From: Woeseiaceae bacterium
GTDB lineage: Bacteria; Pseudomonadota; Gammaproteobacteria; Steroidobacterales; Woeseiaceae
Length of the DNA: 64,000 nt
Assembly (NCBI GenBank): GCA_021773135.1
Contig: JAJFKP010000018.1
Coordinates: forward strand, 62,001 to 126,000
Reading direction: 5' to 3'
A model generated the notes under the pieces. That model was not told the origin of the DNA. It did not search any database and saw only the letters and a list, made by a program, of their open reading frames with translations. The position numbers and the translations under genes are program-made. Positions 47,604 to 57,404 of the stretch are shown here, piece after piece. The first letter of the stretch is position 1. The number at the start of each line of letters is the position of its first letter.

Positions 47604-48779
47604 TCAGTGTAATGACTTGATGCCAAGATCCAGGCCTGCAAGTGTCAGCGGAAACATTCGATCGTCCATCAAGTCGCGCGTCAGTTTGACCGAGGGCGTG
47701 AAATCCCAGCGCCGTTCCGGCTCGGGGTTGAGCCAGATCGCTTTCGGATACGCGTCAAGCAGGCGTTTGATCCAGACGGCACCCGGTTCCTCGTTCCAGT
47801 GTTCGACGCTGCCGCCGGCATAGACAATCTCATACGGACTCATGGTCGCATCCCCGACAAATACCAATTTGTAGTCCGGACCGTACTTATGCGTAATTTC
47901 CGCGGTAGGAATTCGCTCCGCTTGTCGACGTCGATTGTCTTTCCAAAGGCTTTCATAAATAAAGTTGTGAAAATAGAAGTACTCCAGGTGCTTGAACTCA
48001 GTCCTGCTGGCGGAAAACAACTCTTCACAAACCCTGACGTGATCGTCCATCGAGCCGCCGATGTCGAGCACGAGCAGGACCTTAACGGCGTTGTGTCTTT
48101 CGGGGATCATGCGAATATCGAGCAGCCCGGCATTCCGGGCCGTTTTATCTATTGTGTCGTCCAGATCCAGCTGATCCGCGGCGCCCTCACGCGCAAATTT
48201 GCGCAGCTTTCTTAAGGCGATCTTGATATTTCGGGTGCCGAGCTCGAGGCTGTCATCAAGATTTTTGTATTCGCGCCTGTCCCAGACCTTGGTCGCCCGC
48301 CGATGTCGGGATCCGTCCTGGCCGATTCGCACGCCTTCCGGGTTGTAACCGTATGCACCAAATGGAGACGTGCCTGCAGTGCCGATCCATTTGCTGCCAC
48401 CTTCATGTCGCTCATCCTGTTCCTGGAGCCTCTCCTGCAAGGCCTTCATTAATTCCTCAAATCCACCCATGGCCTCGATTTGTGCTCGTTCTTCGTCTGA
48501 GAGGTAGAGCTCGGCCTGCTTTTGCAGCCAGTCGTCGGGCACTTCACCTGCAAGAGACTTGAAAGCATCCTCGATGCCATGGAAGTGCGCTGCAAAGATG
48601 CGATCAAACCGATCGAATTTGGTCTCATCTTTAACCAGACACGAACGCGAAAGAAAATAAAAGTCTTCGACGCTATATCCCGCGAGGCCTTGTTTCATCG
48701 CATCCAGCAGCGTCAGGAGTTCAGTGATAGACGGTTTCAGTCCGCCTTCCCGCAGCATGAAGAAAAAACCGGTCAACAT
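47604..48779 (-). CDS. VWA-domain protein of the CoxE/MoxR-partner type
   Basis: A 391-residue soluble protein. The N-terminal half is rich in charged helices (about 10-130). A C-terminal von Willebrand A domain follows, with VLLVLDIGGSMDDHV (235-248). The metal-site motif reads DIGGSM (239-244), a relaxed form of DxSxS. It is encoded 12 bases after a MoxR-type AAA ATPase. Such pairs act together as chaperones that insert metals or remodel target complexes (as CoxD/CoxE do for CO dehydrogenase). No metalloenzyme target gene is adjacent, so the client is unknown. Confidence 0.82.
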   Translation of the reverse strand: MLTGFFFMLREGGLKPSITELLTLLDAMKQGLAGYSVEDFYFLSRSCLVKDETKFDRFDRIFAAHFHGIEDAFKSLAGEVPDDWLQKQAELYLSDEERAQIEAMGGFEELMKALQERLQEQDERHEGGSKWIGTAGTSPFGAYGYNPEGVRIGQDGSRHRRATKVWDRREYKNLDDSLELGTRNIKIALRKLRKFAREGAADQLDLDDTIDKTARNAGLLDIRMIPERHNAVKVLLVLDIGGSMDDHVRVCEELFSASRTEFKHLEYFYFHNFIYESLWKDNRRRQAERIPTAEITHKYGPDYKLVFVGDATMSPYEIVYAGGSVEHWNEEPGAVWIKRLLDAYPKAIWLNPEPERRWDFTPSVKLTRDLMDDRMFPLTLAGLDLGIKSLH

Positions 48780-48791
48780 GACGTTGCAATA

Positions 48792-49646
48792 CTATTGGTT
48801 TGAGCGCCGATCAAGAAACACCAGCTGCTCGAACAGGTGCACATCCTGCTCGTTCTTGAGCAACGCGCCGTACAACGGCGGTATCGCTTTTCGCGCGTCG
48901 CCGGGTCGCAGTGCCTCAGGAGGAATATCCTCGGCAACCAGCAGCTTGATCCAGTCAAGCAGCTCGGATGTCGACGGCTTCTTCTTAAGGCCGCGCACGT
49001 CTCTGACTTTATAGAATGCGTTCAATGCCTCCGCGAGCAGGTTCTGCTTCAGCTTCGGATAGTGCACGGAGACAATTTGTTGCATGGTCTCGCGATCAGG
49101 AAACTTGATGTAGTGAAAGAAGCAGCGGCGCAGGAATGCATCTGGCAGTTCTTTCTCGTTGTTGCTGGTGATGATTACGATTGGCCGATTGCGCGCCTTG
49201 ACCAGCTCCTTGGTCTCGTAAACAAAGAATTCCATGCGGTCCAGTTCCTGCAGCAGGTCGTTCGGGAATTCAATATCGGCTTTATCAATTTCGTCGATGA
49301 GCAAGATTGGTTGCTCTTCATTCGCGAAGGCGTCCCAGATCTTGCCACGCACAATGTAATTGCCGATGTCATGAACCCGGTCGTCGCCGAGCTGCGAGTC
49401 GCGCAGGCGCGCCACGGCGTCGTAGTCATACAGGCCCTGTTGCGCTTTGGTCGTTGACTTGATGTGCCACTCGAACAGTGGCTTGCCTAGCGATTTGGCC
49501 ACTTCAATGGCCAGCTGGGTTTTTCCGGTGCCTGGCTCGCCCTTGATCAATATCGGTCGTTCCAGGGTAACGGCGGCATTCATCGCCATTTTCAGATCGT
49601 CGGTGGCAATATAGGAGTCTGTGCCGGTAAATTTTCTTTCTGTCAT
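48792..49646 (-). CDS. MoxR-family AAA+ ATPase
   Basis: A 284-residue ATPase with Walker A GEPGTGKT at 36-43, Walker B ILLIDEID at 114-121, sensor 1 VIITSNNEKELPDAF and an arginine finger in LRRCFF. The C-terminal lid ends around 275. MoxR proteins work with VWA partners to assemble or activate enzyme complexes. The VWA gene follows directly. I choose the ATG at 49646 with AGGA close upstream, because the 20 residues before it are not typical of the family. Confidence 0.92.
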   Translation of the reverse strand: MTERKFTGTDSYIATDDLKMAMNAAVTLERPILIKGEPGTGKTQLAIEVAKSLGKPLFEWHIKSTTKAQQGLYDYDAVARLRDSQLGDDRVHDIGNYIVRGKIWDAFANEEQPILLIDEIDKADIEFPNDLLQELDRMEFFVYETKELVKARNRPIVIITSNNEKELPDAFLRRCFFHYIKFPDRETMQQIVSVHYPKLKQNLLAEALNAFYKVRDVRGLKKKPSTSELLDWIKLLVAEDIPPEALRPGDARKAIPPLYGALLKNEQDVHLFEQLVFLDRRSNQ

Positions 49647-49721
49647 ATCCTCGTTCCGGACGGGCCATGCGGATACTGGCAAGTATCGGTGCATGTCAGG
49701 GTGCACACAAGCGCTGTCTTT

Positions 49722-52097
49722 TTACGGTACGGCTTTGAGCGTCAGTAGATGCGCAGCTTCACCGGGGAGAAACTGACTCGGCCGACCGGCTACCCAGTCG
49801 TCATGCCCGGCTGAGTAGAAACCCGATAATGGATGTCCACTCTGCCCCGAGGGCATGTGCAGAAAACCCGACTTTTCGTCGCCGGGCGATACCGCAAATC
49901 TTTCCGAGGCCCCGAATCCGGGCGACTGAACACGCGGCATGTTGGTGTCGCCCGCGAGTGGTACTGCCGGCATATCCAACAAGTGCCCGAGAAGTGGCAC
50001 AGATGGCGACAACGGATGACGAATCGCCGCCGTATTGATTTCTCCCCAGGTTCTGTTTTCCAGGCCGTCCGTATAGTTTCGCGTAAGGTATTCGATCTGC
50101 GCATCAATTGAACGCAACAACAGGTCGTTCCAGCTGGAGTAGTCGCTGGTCAGCAGGTGTGCGGGTTTGACACTTACCAGGGTCCACAGCGGTTGTTCAA
50201 AATGCTTGCTAATCAAAAGCTCTGTGTCTGCACCGTTCTTTTCGAGAACAGGGAGCATAACCATACTGATTACGCGCTCTCCGACCTCCGTTCTGAATGC
50301 ATCAACGAGTCGATATCCCACCGAGCCCTGCGATGCACGGGCATCCCAGCGCTCCACGAATTGTCGAACACGGGCCCGCTCGCTGTTGCCATCCACCACA
50401 TCGGTATTGAGCGTCTGTAGCAACAATTCACGCCAGCGAGTTAGAAAAATGGCGCGGTCGTCCAGCTGCACCGATAACATGTCTTCGGGCGTAAATCGGT
50501 CAAGCGCAAACAACGCATCGCGGATCTGTTGTCCCCGTGCACCGAGCGCGTAGTCTCCGTTGGTAATGCTGTGCGGAAGTTCACCGTTGACCACCCGGGA
50601 ATTTGCCGTCCAGATCCGGCCAGAATCGGGATTGATAATCCGCGGGTATTGGTTCGGCGGCAGCCAGCCGGACCAACCTTCGGCAATACTCCAGTCTATG
50701 GGAATCTGTGAATCGCCGGCACGACGTGCCGGAATTCTGCCGGCAATCGTCCAACCGATATTGCCCTCGGCGTCGCCAACGACAAAATTTTGTGGCGGCA
50801 TGCCGATTGTGTTGGCTACCGCCAGTGCCTGAGCCACGTTCGTGACAGCTTCCAGGCGCAAGTGGTCAAGTGATACACCCTCAACGTGATGGGCGATCCA
50901 GCTGACGGCAAAACGGCGAGTGGGATCATCACTGGACTCGAGGATCGGTCCCCAGACGGTTTCGCTGATTTCAAGCGTCTCTGGTTGCTGGTCTTTTATC
51001 AATATGGTTTCGCTGATTTTCGCGATGGATTTTTGCCCGGCAGGCGTGACGTAGGTGCCGGGGCGGTCACCGTCAACAACAATGACAGCATCCGACCAGT
51101 CACCATTGCTGTTCGTATTGGCCCACGCGATGTGACCATTACTGCCTGCCACCAGTATTGGCGCTCCGGGCAGGGTCAAGCCAATGAGATCGATTTCCGA
51201 TGCGCCGCTGACGCGCATCCGCGCGCGGTAAAATACATTCGGCACCGTGATGCCCAAATGCATGTCATTGGCGACGATGGCGCGACCATTCGCAGTTAGG
51301 CTACCCGCAACCGCCCAGTTGTTGCTGCCGGGTGCCGGCAAATCCCGCCAACGCTGCGCGGCGCTGGCTACGGCTGGCATACTTTGTGAATCGAGAGAAT
51401 ATTCGCGCGGACCGGGCATGCGCTGAGGCTGGTCAACTTCTCCGGTCAGCGGCGCGTCCCATTGCGTCCCGCGCGGGAATAGCCAGGAAAAAGCAGCTGC
51501 CGGCAAGGCACCGCGAGCCACGCCGCGACCGATATCGCGATAGGCAGTTTCGTCGTTGAGCTCAAAGAACATCGAATAGACGGCCAGCAGCGAGTCCGAC
51601 ATTTCCCATGGTCGCGGCTCGACGCCAAGCAGGTAATATTCAAACAGCTTTGCGTCGAGGCTTGCAAGACCTGCATTTACGCCTATTGCATAAGCGCTGA
51701 GAATCGCTTTGTCATGATCTGGCAGCTGCTCGAGAACACGGTCAGCCCGATATCGAAATCGGTGTAGTCGACTGCGCCGGTCGATGTCAAGCGTAGCGGC
51801 TCCTACGATCTCGGATAGTTCGCCGGCGGCTTTGCGACGCGTCAGATCCATTTGGAAGAATCGATCCTGGCCGTGTACAAAGCCGGTCGCATAGGCCAGG
51901 TCCGCACGGTTGCCAGCAACGATTGTCGGGACGCCGTTGCTGTCGCGCGAGATCGACACGTCGGCACGTAGGCCATTCACGGCAATTTCGCCATCAAGCT
52001 GAGGCAGGCTGTTGCGGAACACGGCATACCCGACCATCGACAAGAGCAGCGACAGTGCAAGAATAGCCAGGAAAGACCGGACCAGGATTTTCTTCAT
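49722..52097 (-). CDS. Penicillin-acylase-family (S45) Ntn-hydrolase
   Basis: A periplasmic amidase precursor of 791 residues. An N-terminal hydrophobic segment (about 5-27) exports or anchors it. An alpha chain (TGFVHGQDRFFQMDLTRR near 71-88) precedes a spacer. The beta chain begins at the catalytic S258 in GSNNWAVAG, where self-cleavage occurs. Relatives hydrolyse penicillin G, acyl-homoserine lactones or other N-acyl amides. The substrate cannot be told here. The start ATG at 52097 gives the signal segment. An upstream extension overlaps pyk. Confidence 0.9.
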   Translation of the reverse strand: MKKILVRSFLAILALSLLLSMVGYAVFRNSLPQLDGEIAVNGLRADVSISRDSNGVPTIVAGNRADLAYATGFVHGQDRFFQMDLTRRKAAGELSEIVGAATLDIDRRSRLHRFRYRADRVLEQLPDHDKAILSAYAIGVNAGLASLDAKLFEYYLLGVEPRPWEMSDSLLAVYSMFFELNDETAYRDIGRGVARGALPAAAFSWLFPRGTQWDAPLTGEVDQPQRMPGPREYSLDSQSMPAVASAAQRWRDLPAPGSNNWAVAGSLTANGRAIVANDMHLGITVPNVFYRARMRVSGASEIDLIGLTLPGAPILVAGSNGHIAWANTNSNGDWSDAVIVVDGDRPGTYVTPAGQKSIAKISETILIKDQQPETLEISETVWGPILESSDDPTRRFAVSWIAHHVEGVSLDHLRLEAVTNVAQALAVANTIGMPPQNFVVGDAEGNIGWTIAGRIPARRAGDSQIPIDWSIAEGWSGWLPPNQYPRIINPDSGRIWTANSRVVNGELPHSITNGDYALGARGQQIRDALFALDRFTPEDMLSVQLDDRAIFLTRWRELLLQTLNTDVVDGNSERARVRQFVERWDARASQGSVGYRLVDAFRTEVGERVISMVMLPVLEKNGADTELLISKHFEQPLWTLVSVKPAHLLTSDYSSWNDLLLRSIDAQIEYLTRNYTDGLENRTWGEINTAAIRHPLSPSVPLLGHLLDMPAVPLAGDTNMPRVQSPGFGASERFAVSPGDEKSGFLHMPSGQSGHPLSGFYSAGHDDWVAGRPSQFLPGEAAHLLTLKAVP

Positions 52098-52119
52098 CGC
52101 ATATCTCGCTACAAACCCA

Positions 52120-53556
52120 TCAGTCGCTGGCGCTGACCTCGACAATCTGCATGGAGTTGGTACCACCGGCCACGCCGCTTAAGTCTCCTTTCGTGAAAAT
52201 CACGCGATCACCCTCTTCGACGAGCTGATTGGACAGCAACGTTGAAAAGATATCTCTGAATAACAATTTCTGATCAGATCGCTCGATCTTGAATGACACC
52301 GGATAAACGCCGCGATAGAGCGTGACTCGCCGGCTCGTCGTATCGTGCGGCGTAAAAGCATAGATTGGGATGTCGGAGCGAATGCGCGACATCCACAGCG
52401 TGGTGGTACCAGACTCGGTCAGGGCGATAATTGCTTTAACCCTCAAATGATTGGCGGTGTACATCACTGCCATGGCGATGGCTTCATCGACCTCGTGAAA
52501 CCGGTCATCCATTCGATGGGTAGTGCGGCCCCGCGACAGCGAATGCTTCTCAGCACCGATACAGACATCACTCATGGCCGAAATGACTGCAACAGGATAC
52601 TTGCCAACTGCAGTTTCGGCGGACAGCATCACGGCATCGGTCCCGTCCATGACCGCATTTGCGACGTCGGAAACTTCTGCGCGAGTCGGAATCGGGTTAT
52701 TAATCATGGACTCCATCATTTGCGTCGCCGTAATGACAACCTTGTTGTTGCGACGTGTGCGGCGAATGATGCTCTTCTGCATTCCCGTGAGCTCGGCGTA
52801 GCCCATCTCGACGCCGAGATCTCCTCGCGCAACCATGATGGCGTCAGACGCATCGATGATTTCTTTTATACAGTCAAGTGCTTCGGTTCTTTCAATTTTT
52901 GCGATTATCTTGCCGCTACCGCCTGCCTCTTCGAGTAACTTGCGTGCCTCATGGATATCTGCCGCACTGCGCACGAAAGATACTGCTAAATAGTCCATCC
53001 CCTGATCAGCGGCGAACTTGATGTCCGAGCGATCCTTGTCGGTCAGAGCCGGCGCGGACAGGCCGCCGCCTTCACGATTGATACCCTTGTGATCTGACAG
53101 TACGCCGCCGATGATAACGGTCGTATTAATGCGCGTACCGTCTACACTGTCCACTTTCAGCGTCATTTGTCCGTCATTGAGCAACAGGATGTCGTCCGTT
53201 TCAACATCGTCGTGCAGATTTTCGTAGGCGACGCCGACTCCCTCTTGATTTCCGGCGCATTCCGCAAGCGCCGCGTCGATAAAAAACGAATCGCCGGCAT
53301 CCAGTTTCACGCTGCTGTTTTCGAAACAGCGAATGCGAATTTTCGGCCCTTGCAGATCGCCAATCACACCGATAAAGCGGCTGTTCTTCGTTGCAACCTG
53401 TCTGAGCAGGGACAGGCGTTCTTTTTGCTGTTCCTGATTGCCGTGCGAAAAATTGAAACGCGCCAGGTCGAGTCCGGCATCCATCATTTCGCCCAGCGTC
53501 TGCGGGTCATCCGTCGACGGCCCCAGGGTGGCAACGATCTTCGTTCTTTTTCTCAT
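52120..53556 (-). CDS. pyk: Pyruvate kinase
   Basis: The enzyme for the last glycolytic step, making pyruvate and ATP from phosphoenolpyruvate. The 478 residues have the N-terminal RTKIVATLGPST, the catalytic IIAKIERTEALD (lysine and glutamate that bind magnesium, near 205-216), MVARGDLGVEM, and the TQMMESM segment. A C-terminal allosteric domain follows from about 350. The ATG at 53556 gives the family start MRKRTKIV. An upstream extension of 17 codons is not conserved. It is separated from pgk-gap-tkt by the PhoX-like gene on the other strand. Confidence 0.97.
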   Translation of the reverse strand: MRKRTKIVATLGPSTDDPQTLGEMMDAGLDLARFNFSHGNQEQQKERLSLLRQVATKNSRFIGVIGDLQGPKIRIRCFENSSVKLDAGDSFFIDAALAECAGNQEGVGVAYENLHDDVETDDILLLNDGQMTLKVDSVDGTRINTTVIIGGVLSDHKGINREGGGLSAPALTDKDRSDIKFAADQGMDYLAVSFVRSAADIHEARKLLEEAGGSGKIIAKIERTEALDCIKEIIDASDAIMVARGDLGVEMGYAELTGMQKSIIRRTRRNNKVVITATQMMESMINNPIPTRAEVSDVANAVMDGTDAVMLSAETAVGKYPVAVISAMSDVCIGAEKHSLSRGRTTHRMDDRFHEVDEAIAMAVMYTANHLRVKAIIALTESGTTTLWMSRIRSDIPIYAFTPHDTTSRRVTLYRGVYPVSFKIERSDQKLLFRDIFSTLLSNQLVEEGDRVIFTKGDLSGVAGGTNSMQIVEVSASD

Positions 53557-53673
53557 AGGCGCGATTATTGCACACGTCAAATAACGCTGCTGTAGCGAAT
53601 CCGGCATGCTACGCGCGCTGAAAAGCGCTATGCTGAACCTCTTTGGCTGGCAGATTTCCGATCACTTGATTTG

Positions 53674-55038
53674 ATGATAAACCGTCGCCGATTTATGCAA
53701 GCCCTCGCCGTCGCCAGCGCGACGCCAATCAAATCCGTGGCACAGCGGTCCGATGGTCTCCTGAAGCCGGACCCGGCTGAAGTCATCGATCTTCCCGAAG
53801 GCTGGAACTATTCGATAGTCTCCGAGACCGGAGAGGAGATGGACGATGGATTGCTGGTCCCCGGCGCCCAGGACGGCATGTCCGCTTTTGCGGGGGAAGA
53901 TGGCAAAATTATTCTCGTTTGTAATCACGAAATCCGACCCTACCCGACCACGCTGAGTGCCTTCGGACCGGCGGCGGAGAGGCTGGGTGAAACGCGTTCG
54001 CGGCCGCTGTATGACTTCGGTGCAGACAAGACGCCCGGTCTTGGAGGTACAACGACCATCCACTATGACCCCGCGAGCCGCAGCAAGACACATATGCACA
54101 TGAGCTTGCTGGGCACCGAAATCAATTGTGCGGGAGGTCCGACTCCGTGGCGCAGCTGGCTGAGCTGCGAGGAGTGTTTCTCTGATCCTGGCACGGCCTT
54201 CGAGCGCGGTCGTGTTGTACATCGCGAGAAGAAACACGGCTATATTTTTGAGGTTGCGGCAGATGATATGCAGGCGGCCAATCCTGAACCACTGACTCAA
54301 ATGGGACGCTTCGAACATGAAGCAGCAGCGATTGATCCGGCAACCGGCCTTGTTTATCTCACAGAAGACCGCCATCGCAGCCTCCTCTATCGCTTCATTC
54401 CCAACGTACCGGGTCGATTACGCGAGGGCGGACGCCTGCAGGCCATGGGGATCAGGAAACAGCCCGGATTCGATACCCGCAACTGGAGCAATCCGAGAGG
54501 CATGCCGGTCGACCAGTGGTATGAGACTACCTGGGTCGATCTGGAGCAACCCGATGCGATAGAGAACGATCTGCGTTTCCAGGGCGCCGAAAAAGGCGCG
54601 GCGATGTTTTCGCGGGGCGAGGGAATCTGTTTTGCGGATGGCGAGATCATGCTCGCCGCAACCATTGGCGGGCCGGAAAGACTTGGCCAGATATTTAACT
54701 ATGTTCCCAGTCCAGCCGAAGGCACGGACGAGGAAACCCTGAACCCGGGCAAAATTCGATTATTCGCCGAATCGACGTCTGACTCGATCCTTCGCCATGC
54801 CGACAACCTCACGATGAGTCCATGGGGCGACCTGATCGTTTGCGAAGACACTGCGGAACACTGCGGTCTTGTCGGCATACGCCCGGACGGCACTCAGTAC
54901 GCGATCGCGGACAATGCCTATACCCCGTCAGAGCTCGCGGGGATCTGCTTTTCGCCTGACGGGAACGTGATGTTTGTCAATATCCAGTTGCGCGGAATGA
55001 CCCTGGCGATTACCGGCCCCTGGTCGTCATTTAGCTAA
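53674..55038 (+). CDS. PhoX-like (DUF839) Tat-exported protein
   Basis: A 454-residue protein with a twin-arginine signal (INRRRFMQALAVASA, 2-16) and the beta-propeller-like pattern of the DUF839/PhoX family. Visible landmarks are LVCNHEIRPYP, LSCEECFSDPG, GRFEHEAAAIDPATGLVYLTED, SRGEGICFADG and LTMSPWGDLIVCEDT. Family members PhoX are calcium- and iron-dependent alkaline phosphatases. This protein is shorter than classic PhoX, so enzymatic identity is inferred. The ATG at 53674 is preferred over the TTG one codon earlier. It lies alone, divergent from pyk. Confidence 0.85.
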   Translation: MINRRRFMQALAVASATPIKSVAQRSDGLLKPDPAEVIDLPEGWNYSIVSETGEEMDDGLLVPGAQDGMSAFAGEDGKIILVCNHEIRPYPTTLSAFGPAAERLGETRSRPLYDFGADKTPGLGGTTTIHYDPASRSKTHMHMSLLGTEINCAGGPTPWRSWLSCEECFSDPGTAFERGRVVHREKKHGYIFEVAADDMQAANPEPLTQMGRFEHEAAAIDPATGLVYLTEDRHRSLLYRFIPNVPGRLREGGRLQAMGIRKQPGFDTRNWSNPRGMPVDQWYETTWVDLEQPDAIENDLRFQGAEKGAAMFSRGEGICFADGEIMLAATIGGPERLGQIFNYVPSPAEGTDEETLNPGKIRLFAESTSDSILRHADNLTMSPWGDLIVCEDTAEHCGLVGIRPDGTQYAIADNAYTPSELAGICFSPDGNVMFVNIQLRGMTLAITGPWSSFS

Positions 55039-55045
55039 TTGAATC

Positions 55046-55073
55046 TGGCGGCAGCCGTCAATTTGAGTTTTTT
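55046..55073 (+). terminator. Probable terminator after the PhoX-like gene
   Basis: TGGCGG-CAG-CCGTCA (55046-55060) forms a 6-bp stem with one G-T pair and a 3-base loop. It begins seven bases after the stop codon and is followed by ATTTGAG and then six T residues (55068-55073). The T-run is a little far from the stem, so termination may be partial. It lies in the 108-base convergent gap with pgk. Confidence 0.5.
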
Positions 55074-55146
55074 GGCCCACTTCATTCGGATAGACCCTAC
55101 GACAGAACTGCTATGTCCGCCTCAGCGGGAACCGCTCAAAGACTAT

Positions 55147-56325
55147 TCAGCGGGCAGTAGCTCGCGATTCCAGAATCTCGACTGCCGGCAGCTTCTTGCC
55201 CTCGACGAACTCGAGAAAGGCACCGCCACCGGTGGAAATATACGAAATGTCTTCGGTGACTCCGTATTTGTCTATTGCCGCCAGCGTATCGCCCCCACCC
55301 GCAACCGAAAACGCGCCGCTACTCGCGATCGCATGAGCAACCGTTTCCGTGCCGGCGCCGAACTGATCGAACTCGAAAACGCCAACCGGTCCATTCCAGA
55401 TAATGGTCCCGGCTTGTTGCAGAATCGCCGCGAAGCGTTCGGCCGTCTCCGGACCTATGTCCAGGATCAGTTCGTCATCGTCGACGTCGGCCACGTTACG
55501 AACCGATGCGGCCGCGTCTTTGGAAAATTCAGCGGCGACCACAACATCGGAAGGCACGGGGATCTCGGCCCGATCCTTATCGTTTGACGACAATGCTAAC
55601 GCCGTATCCAGCATGTCAGGCTCATACAGAGACTGACCGACCGGATGGCCGGCCGCAGCAATAAAGGTATTTGCGATGCCGCCGCCGACAATGAGTTGGT
55701 CGACGATGCTCGCCAGCGCGTCGAGCACGGACAGCTTGGTGGAAACCTTCGAACCGCCAACAATTGCGACCATGGGGCGGGCAGGATTGTCCAGGGCTTT
55801 TGCGAGCGCCGCCAACTCGCCCGACAGTAGTGGTCCGGCGCAGGCAATCGGGGCAAATTTCGCGACACCGTAGGTGCTTGCCTGCGCTCGATGCGCCGTA
55901 CCAAAGGCATCCATAACAAATACGTCACACAAAGACGCCATGCGTTTCGACAGTGCGTCATCACAGGCTTTTTCGCCAGGCAGAAAGCGCACGTTTTCGA
56001 GCAACACCACCTGCCCGGGCTCGACATGCACGCCGTCGATCCAGTCAGTAACGAGGGGCACGGACTGGTCGAGGAGCGCCGACAGCTGCTTCGCCACCGG
56101 CGCCAGCGAGTACTTTTCCTCGGGTTCGCCCTCAGTCGGGCGTCCCAGGTGCGACATCAGCATGATCGCCGCGCCCGCCTCCTGCGCTGCGCGAATCGTC
56201 GGGATCGCCGCACGAATTCGCGCGTCGCTGGTGACCTGACCGGCATCCACAGGCACGTTCAGGTCCTCACGAATCAGAACGCGTTTTCCAGCGAGATCGA
56301 TCTCGCTCATGTTGAGCACAGTCAT
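55147..56325 (-). CDS. pgk: Phosphoglycerate kinase
   Basis: This glycolytic kinase transfers phosphate between 1,3-bisphosphoglycerate and ADP. The 392 residues contain [13 protein letters not shown] (14-27), [22 protein letters not shown], the nucleotide-binding [13 protein letters not shown] and the C-terminal [12 protein letters not shown] and [17 protein letters not shown]. All substrate-binding segments are intact. It is 28 bases after gap and the last gene of the tkt-gap-pgk run. Confidence 0.98.
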   Translation of the reverse strand: MTVLNMSEIDLAGKRVLIREDLNVPVDAGQVTSDARIRAAIPTIRAAQEAGAAIMLMSHLGRPTEGEPEEKYSLAPVAKQLSALLDQSVPLVTDWIDGVHVEPGQVVLLENVRFLPGEKACDDALSKRMASLCDVFVMDAFGTAHRAQASTYGVAKFAPIACAGPLLSGELAALAKALDNPARPMVAIVGGSKVSTKLSVLDALASIVDQLIVGGGIANTFIAAAGHPVGQSLYEPDMLDTALALSSNDKDRAEIPVPSDVVVAAEFSKDAAASVRNVADVDDDELILDIGPETAERFAAILQQAGTIIWNGPVGVFEFDQFGAGTETVAHAIASSGAFSVAGGGDTLAAIDKYGVTEDISYISTGGGAFLEFVEGKKLPAVEILESRATAR

Positions 56326-56353
56326 TCAGGTTTCGCCCAGAGCCTGCAAACCG

Positions 56354-57364
56354 TCAGGCGTTGTGCAGAGCGATTGCGGTGTCGAGCATGCGGTTCGAGA
56401 AGCCCCATTCGTTGTCGTACCACGAAATCACTTTCACTAGGTTGCCCTGCATGACCTTGGTCAGGCCGGCGTCGAATGTCGACGATGCCGGATCGTGATT
56501 GAAGTCAACCGAAACGAGTGGTTCGTCGTTATAGGCCAGGACACCCTTAAGTGCGCCGTCAGCGGCTTCCTTCATGATGCCATTAACCTCGTCGACGCTC
56601 GTGTCGCGAGCGGCGAGAAAAGTCAAATCGACGGCGGATACGTTGATTGTCGGCACGCGCATCGAAAACCCGTCCAGCTTGCCATTCAGTTCCGGCAGTA
56701 CCAGGCCCACCGCGGCGGCTGCGCCGGTCTTGGTCGGAATCTGGGACATCGTCGCCGATCGGGCACGACGCAGGTCCTTGTGGTAGACGTCAGTAAGCAC
56801 CTGATCATTCGTATACGCGTGAATCGTCGTCATGATGCCATGCTGCAAACCGATTTTTTCATGCAGCGGCTTAACGAGCGGCGCAAGACAGTTGGTTGTA
56901 CAGGAAGCATTGGAAATTATCGTATCGCTGGACTTGAGCGTGTCGTGATTGACGCCATAGACCACCGTTGCGTCAATATCAGGGCCACCCGGAGCCGAAA
57001 TAATTACTTTCTTGGCACCGGCTTCAAGGTGCTTGCCTGCGGTATCCCGCGTGCGGAAAAAGCCGGTGGATTCAAAGACAATGTCGACGCCAAGTTCGCC
57101 CCACGGCAGTTTGGCAGGATCTCGCTCCGCGAGAACGCGAATTCGGTCGCCATTGACGATCATGTAGTCGCCGTCGACATCAACAGTTCCGGGAAATCGT
57201 CCATGCGCCGTATCGCGTCGCGTCAGCAGCGCGTTGGTATAAGTGTCACCGAGATCATTAACGGCAACTATTTCGATTTCCGAACGCTTGTCGCCTTCAT
57301 AGAGTGCACGCAATACATTGCGCCCGATACGCCCATAACCGTTAATACCGACCTTGATAGTCAT
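56354..57364 (-). CDS. gap: Glyceraldehyde-3-phosphate dehydrogenase family
   Basis: A 336-residue NAD-binding dehydrogenase. The Rossmann start is [17 protein letters not shown] and the catalytic cysteine is in [12 protein letters not shown] near residue 155. The catalytic histidine lies in [11 protein letters not shown], and [13 protein letters not shown] marks the C-terminus. The tkt-gap-pgk setting is shared by gapB and by erythrose-4-phosphate dehydrogenase (epd) genes, so the preferred substrate cannot be fixed by sequence alone. Glycolysis/gluconeogenesis is most likely, given that no other gap is in view. Confidence 0.95.
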   Translation of the reverse strand: MTIKVGINGYGRIGRNVLRALYEGDKRSEIEIVAVNDLGDTYTNALLTRRDTAHGRFPGTVDVDGDYMIVNGDRIRVLAERDPAKLPWGELGVDIVFESTGFFRTRDTAGKHLEAGAKKVIISAPGGPDIDATVVYGVNHDTLKSSDTIISNASCTTNCLAPLVKPLHEKIGLQHGIMTTIHAYTNDQVLTDVYHKDLRRARSATMSQIPTKTGAAAAVGLVLPELNGKLDGFSMRVPTINVSAVDLTFLAARDTSVDEVNGIMKEAADGALKGVLAYNDEPLVSVDFNHDPASSTFDAGLTKVMQGNLVKVISWYDNEWGFSNRMLDTAIALHNA

Positions 57365-57404
57365 TGTAATCTCCTGCTTCCTTTTCCGGCAGTCGCCGGA
57401 CTAT

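Noticed and set aside
55039-55587. Plus-strand frame over the 3' part of pgk
   Set aside because: It is antisense to a well-conserved pgk and has no recognisable product or ribosome site.
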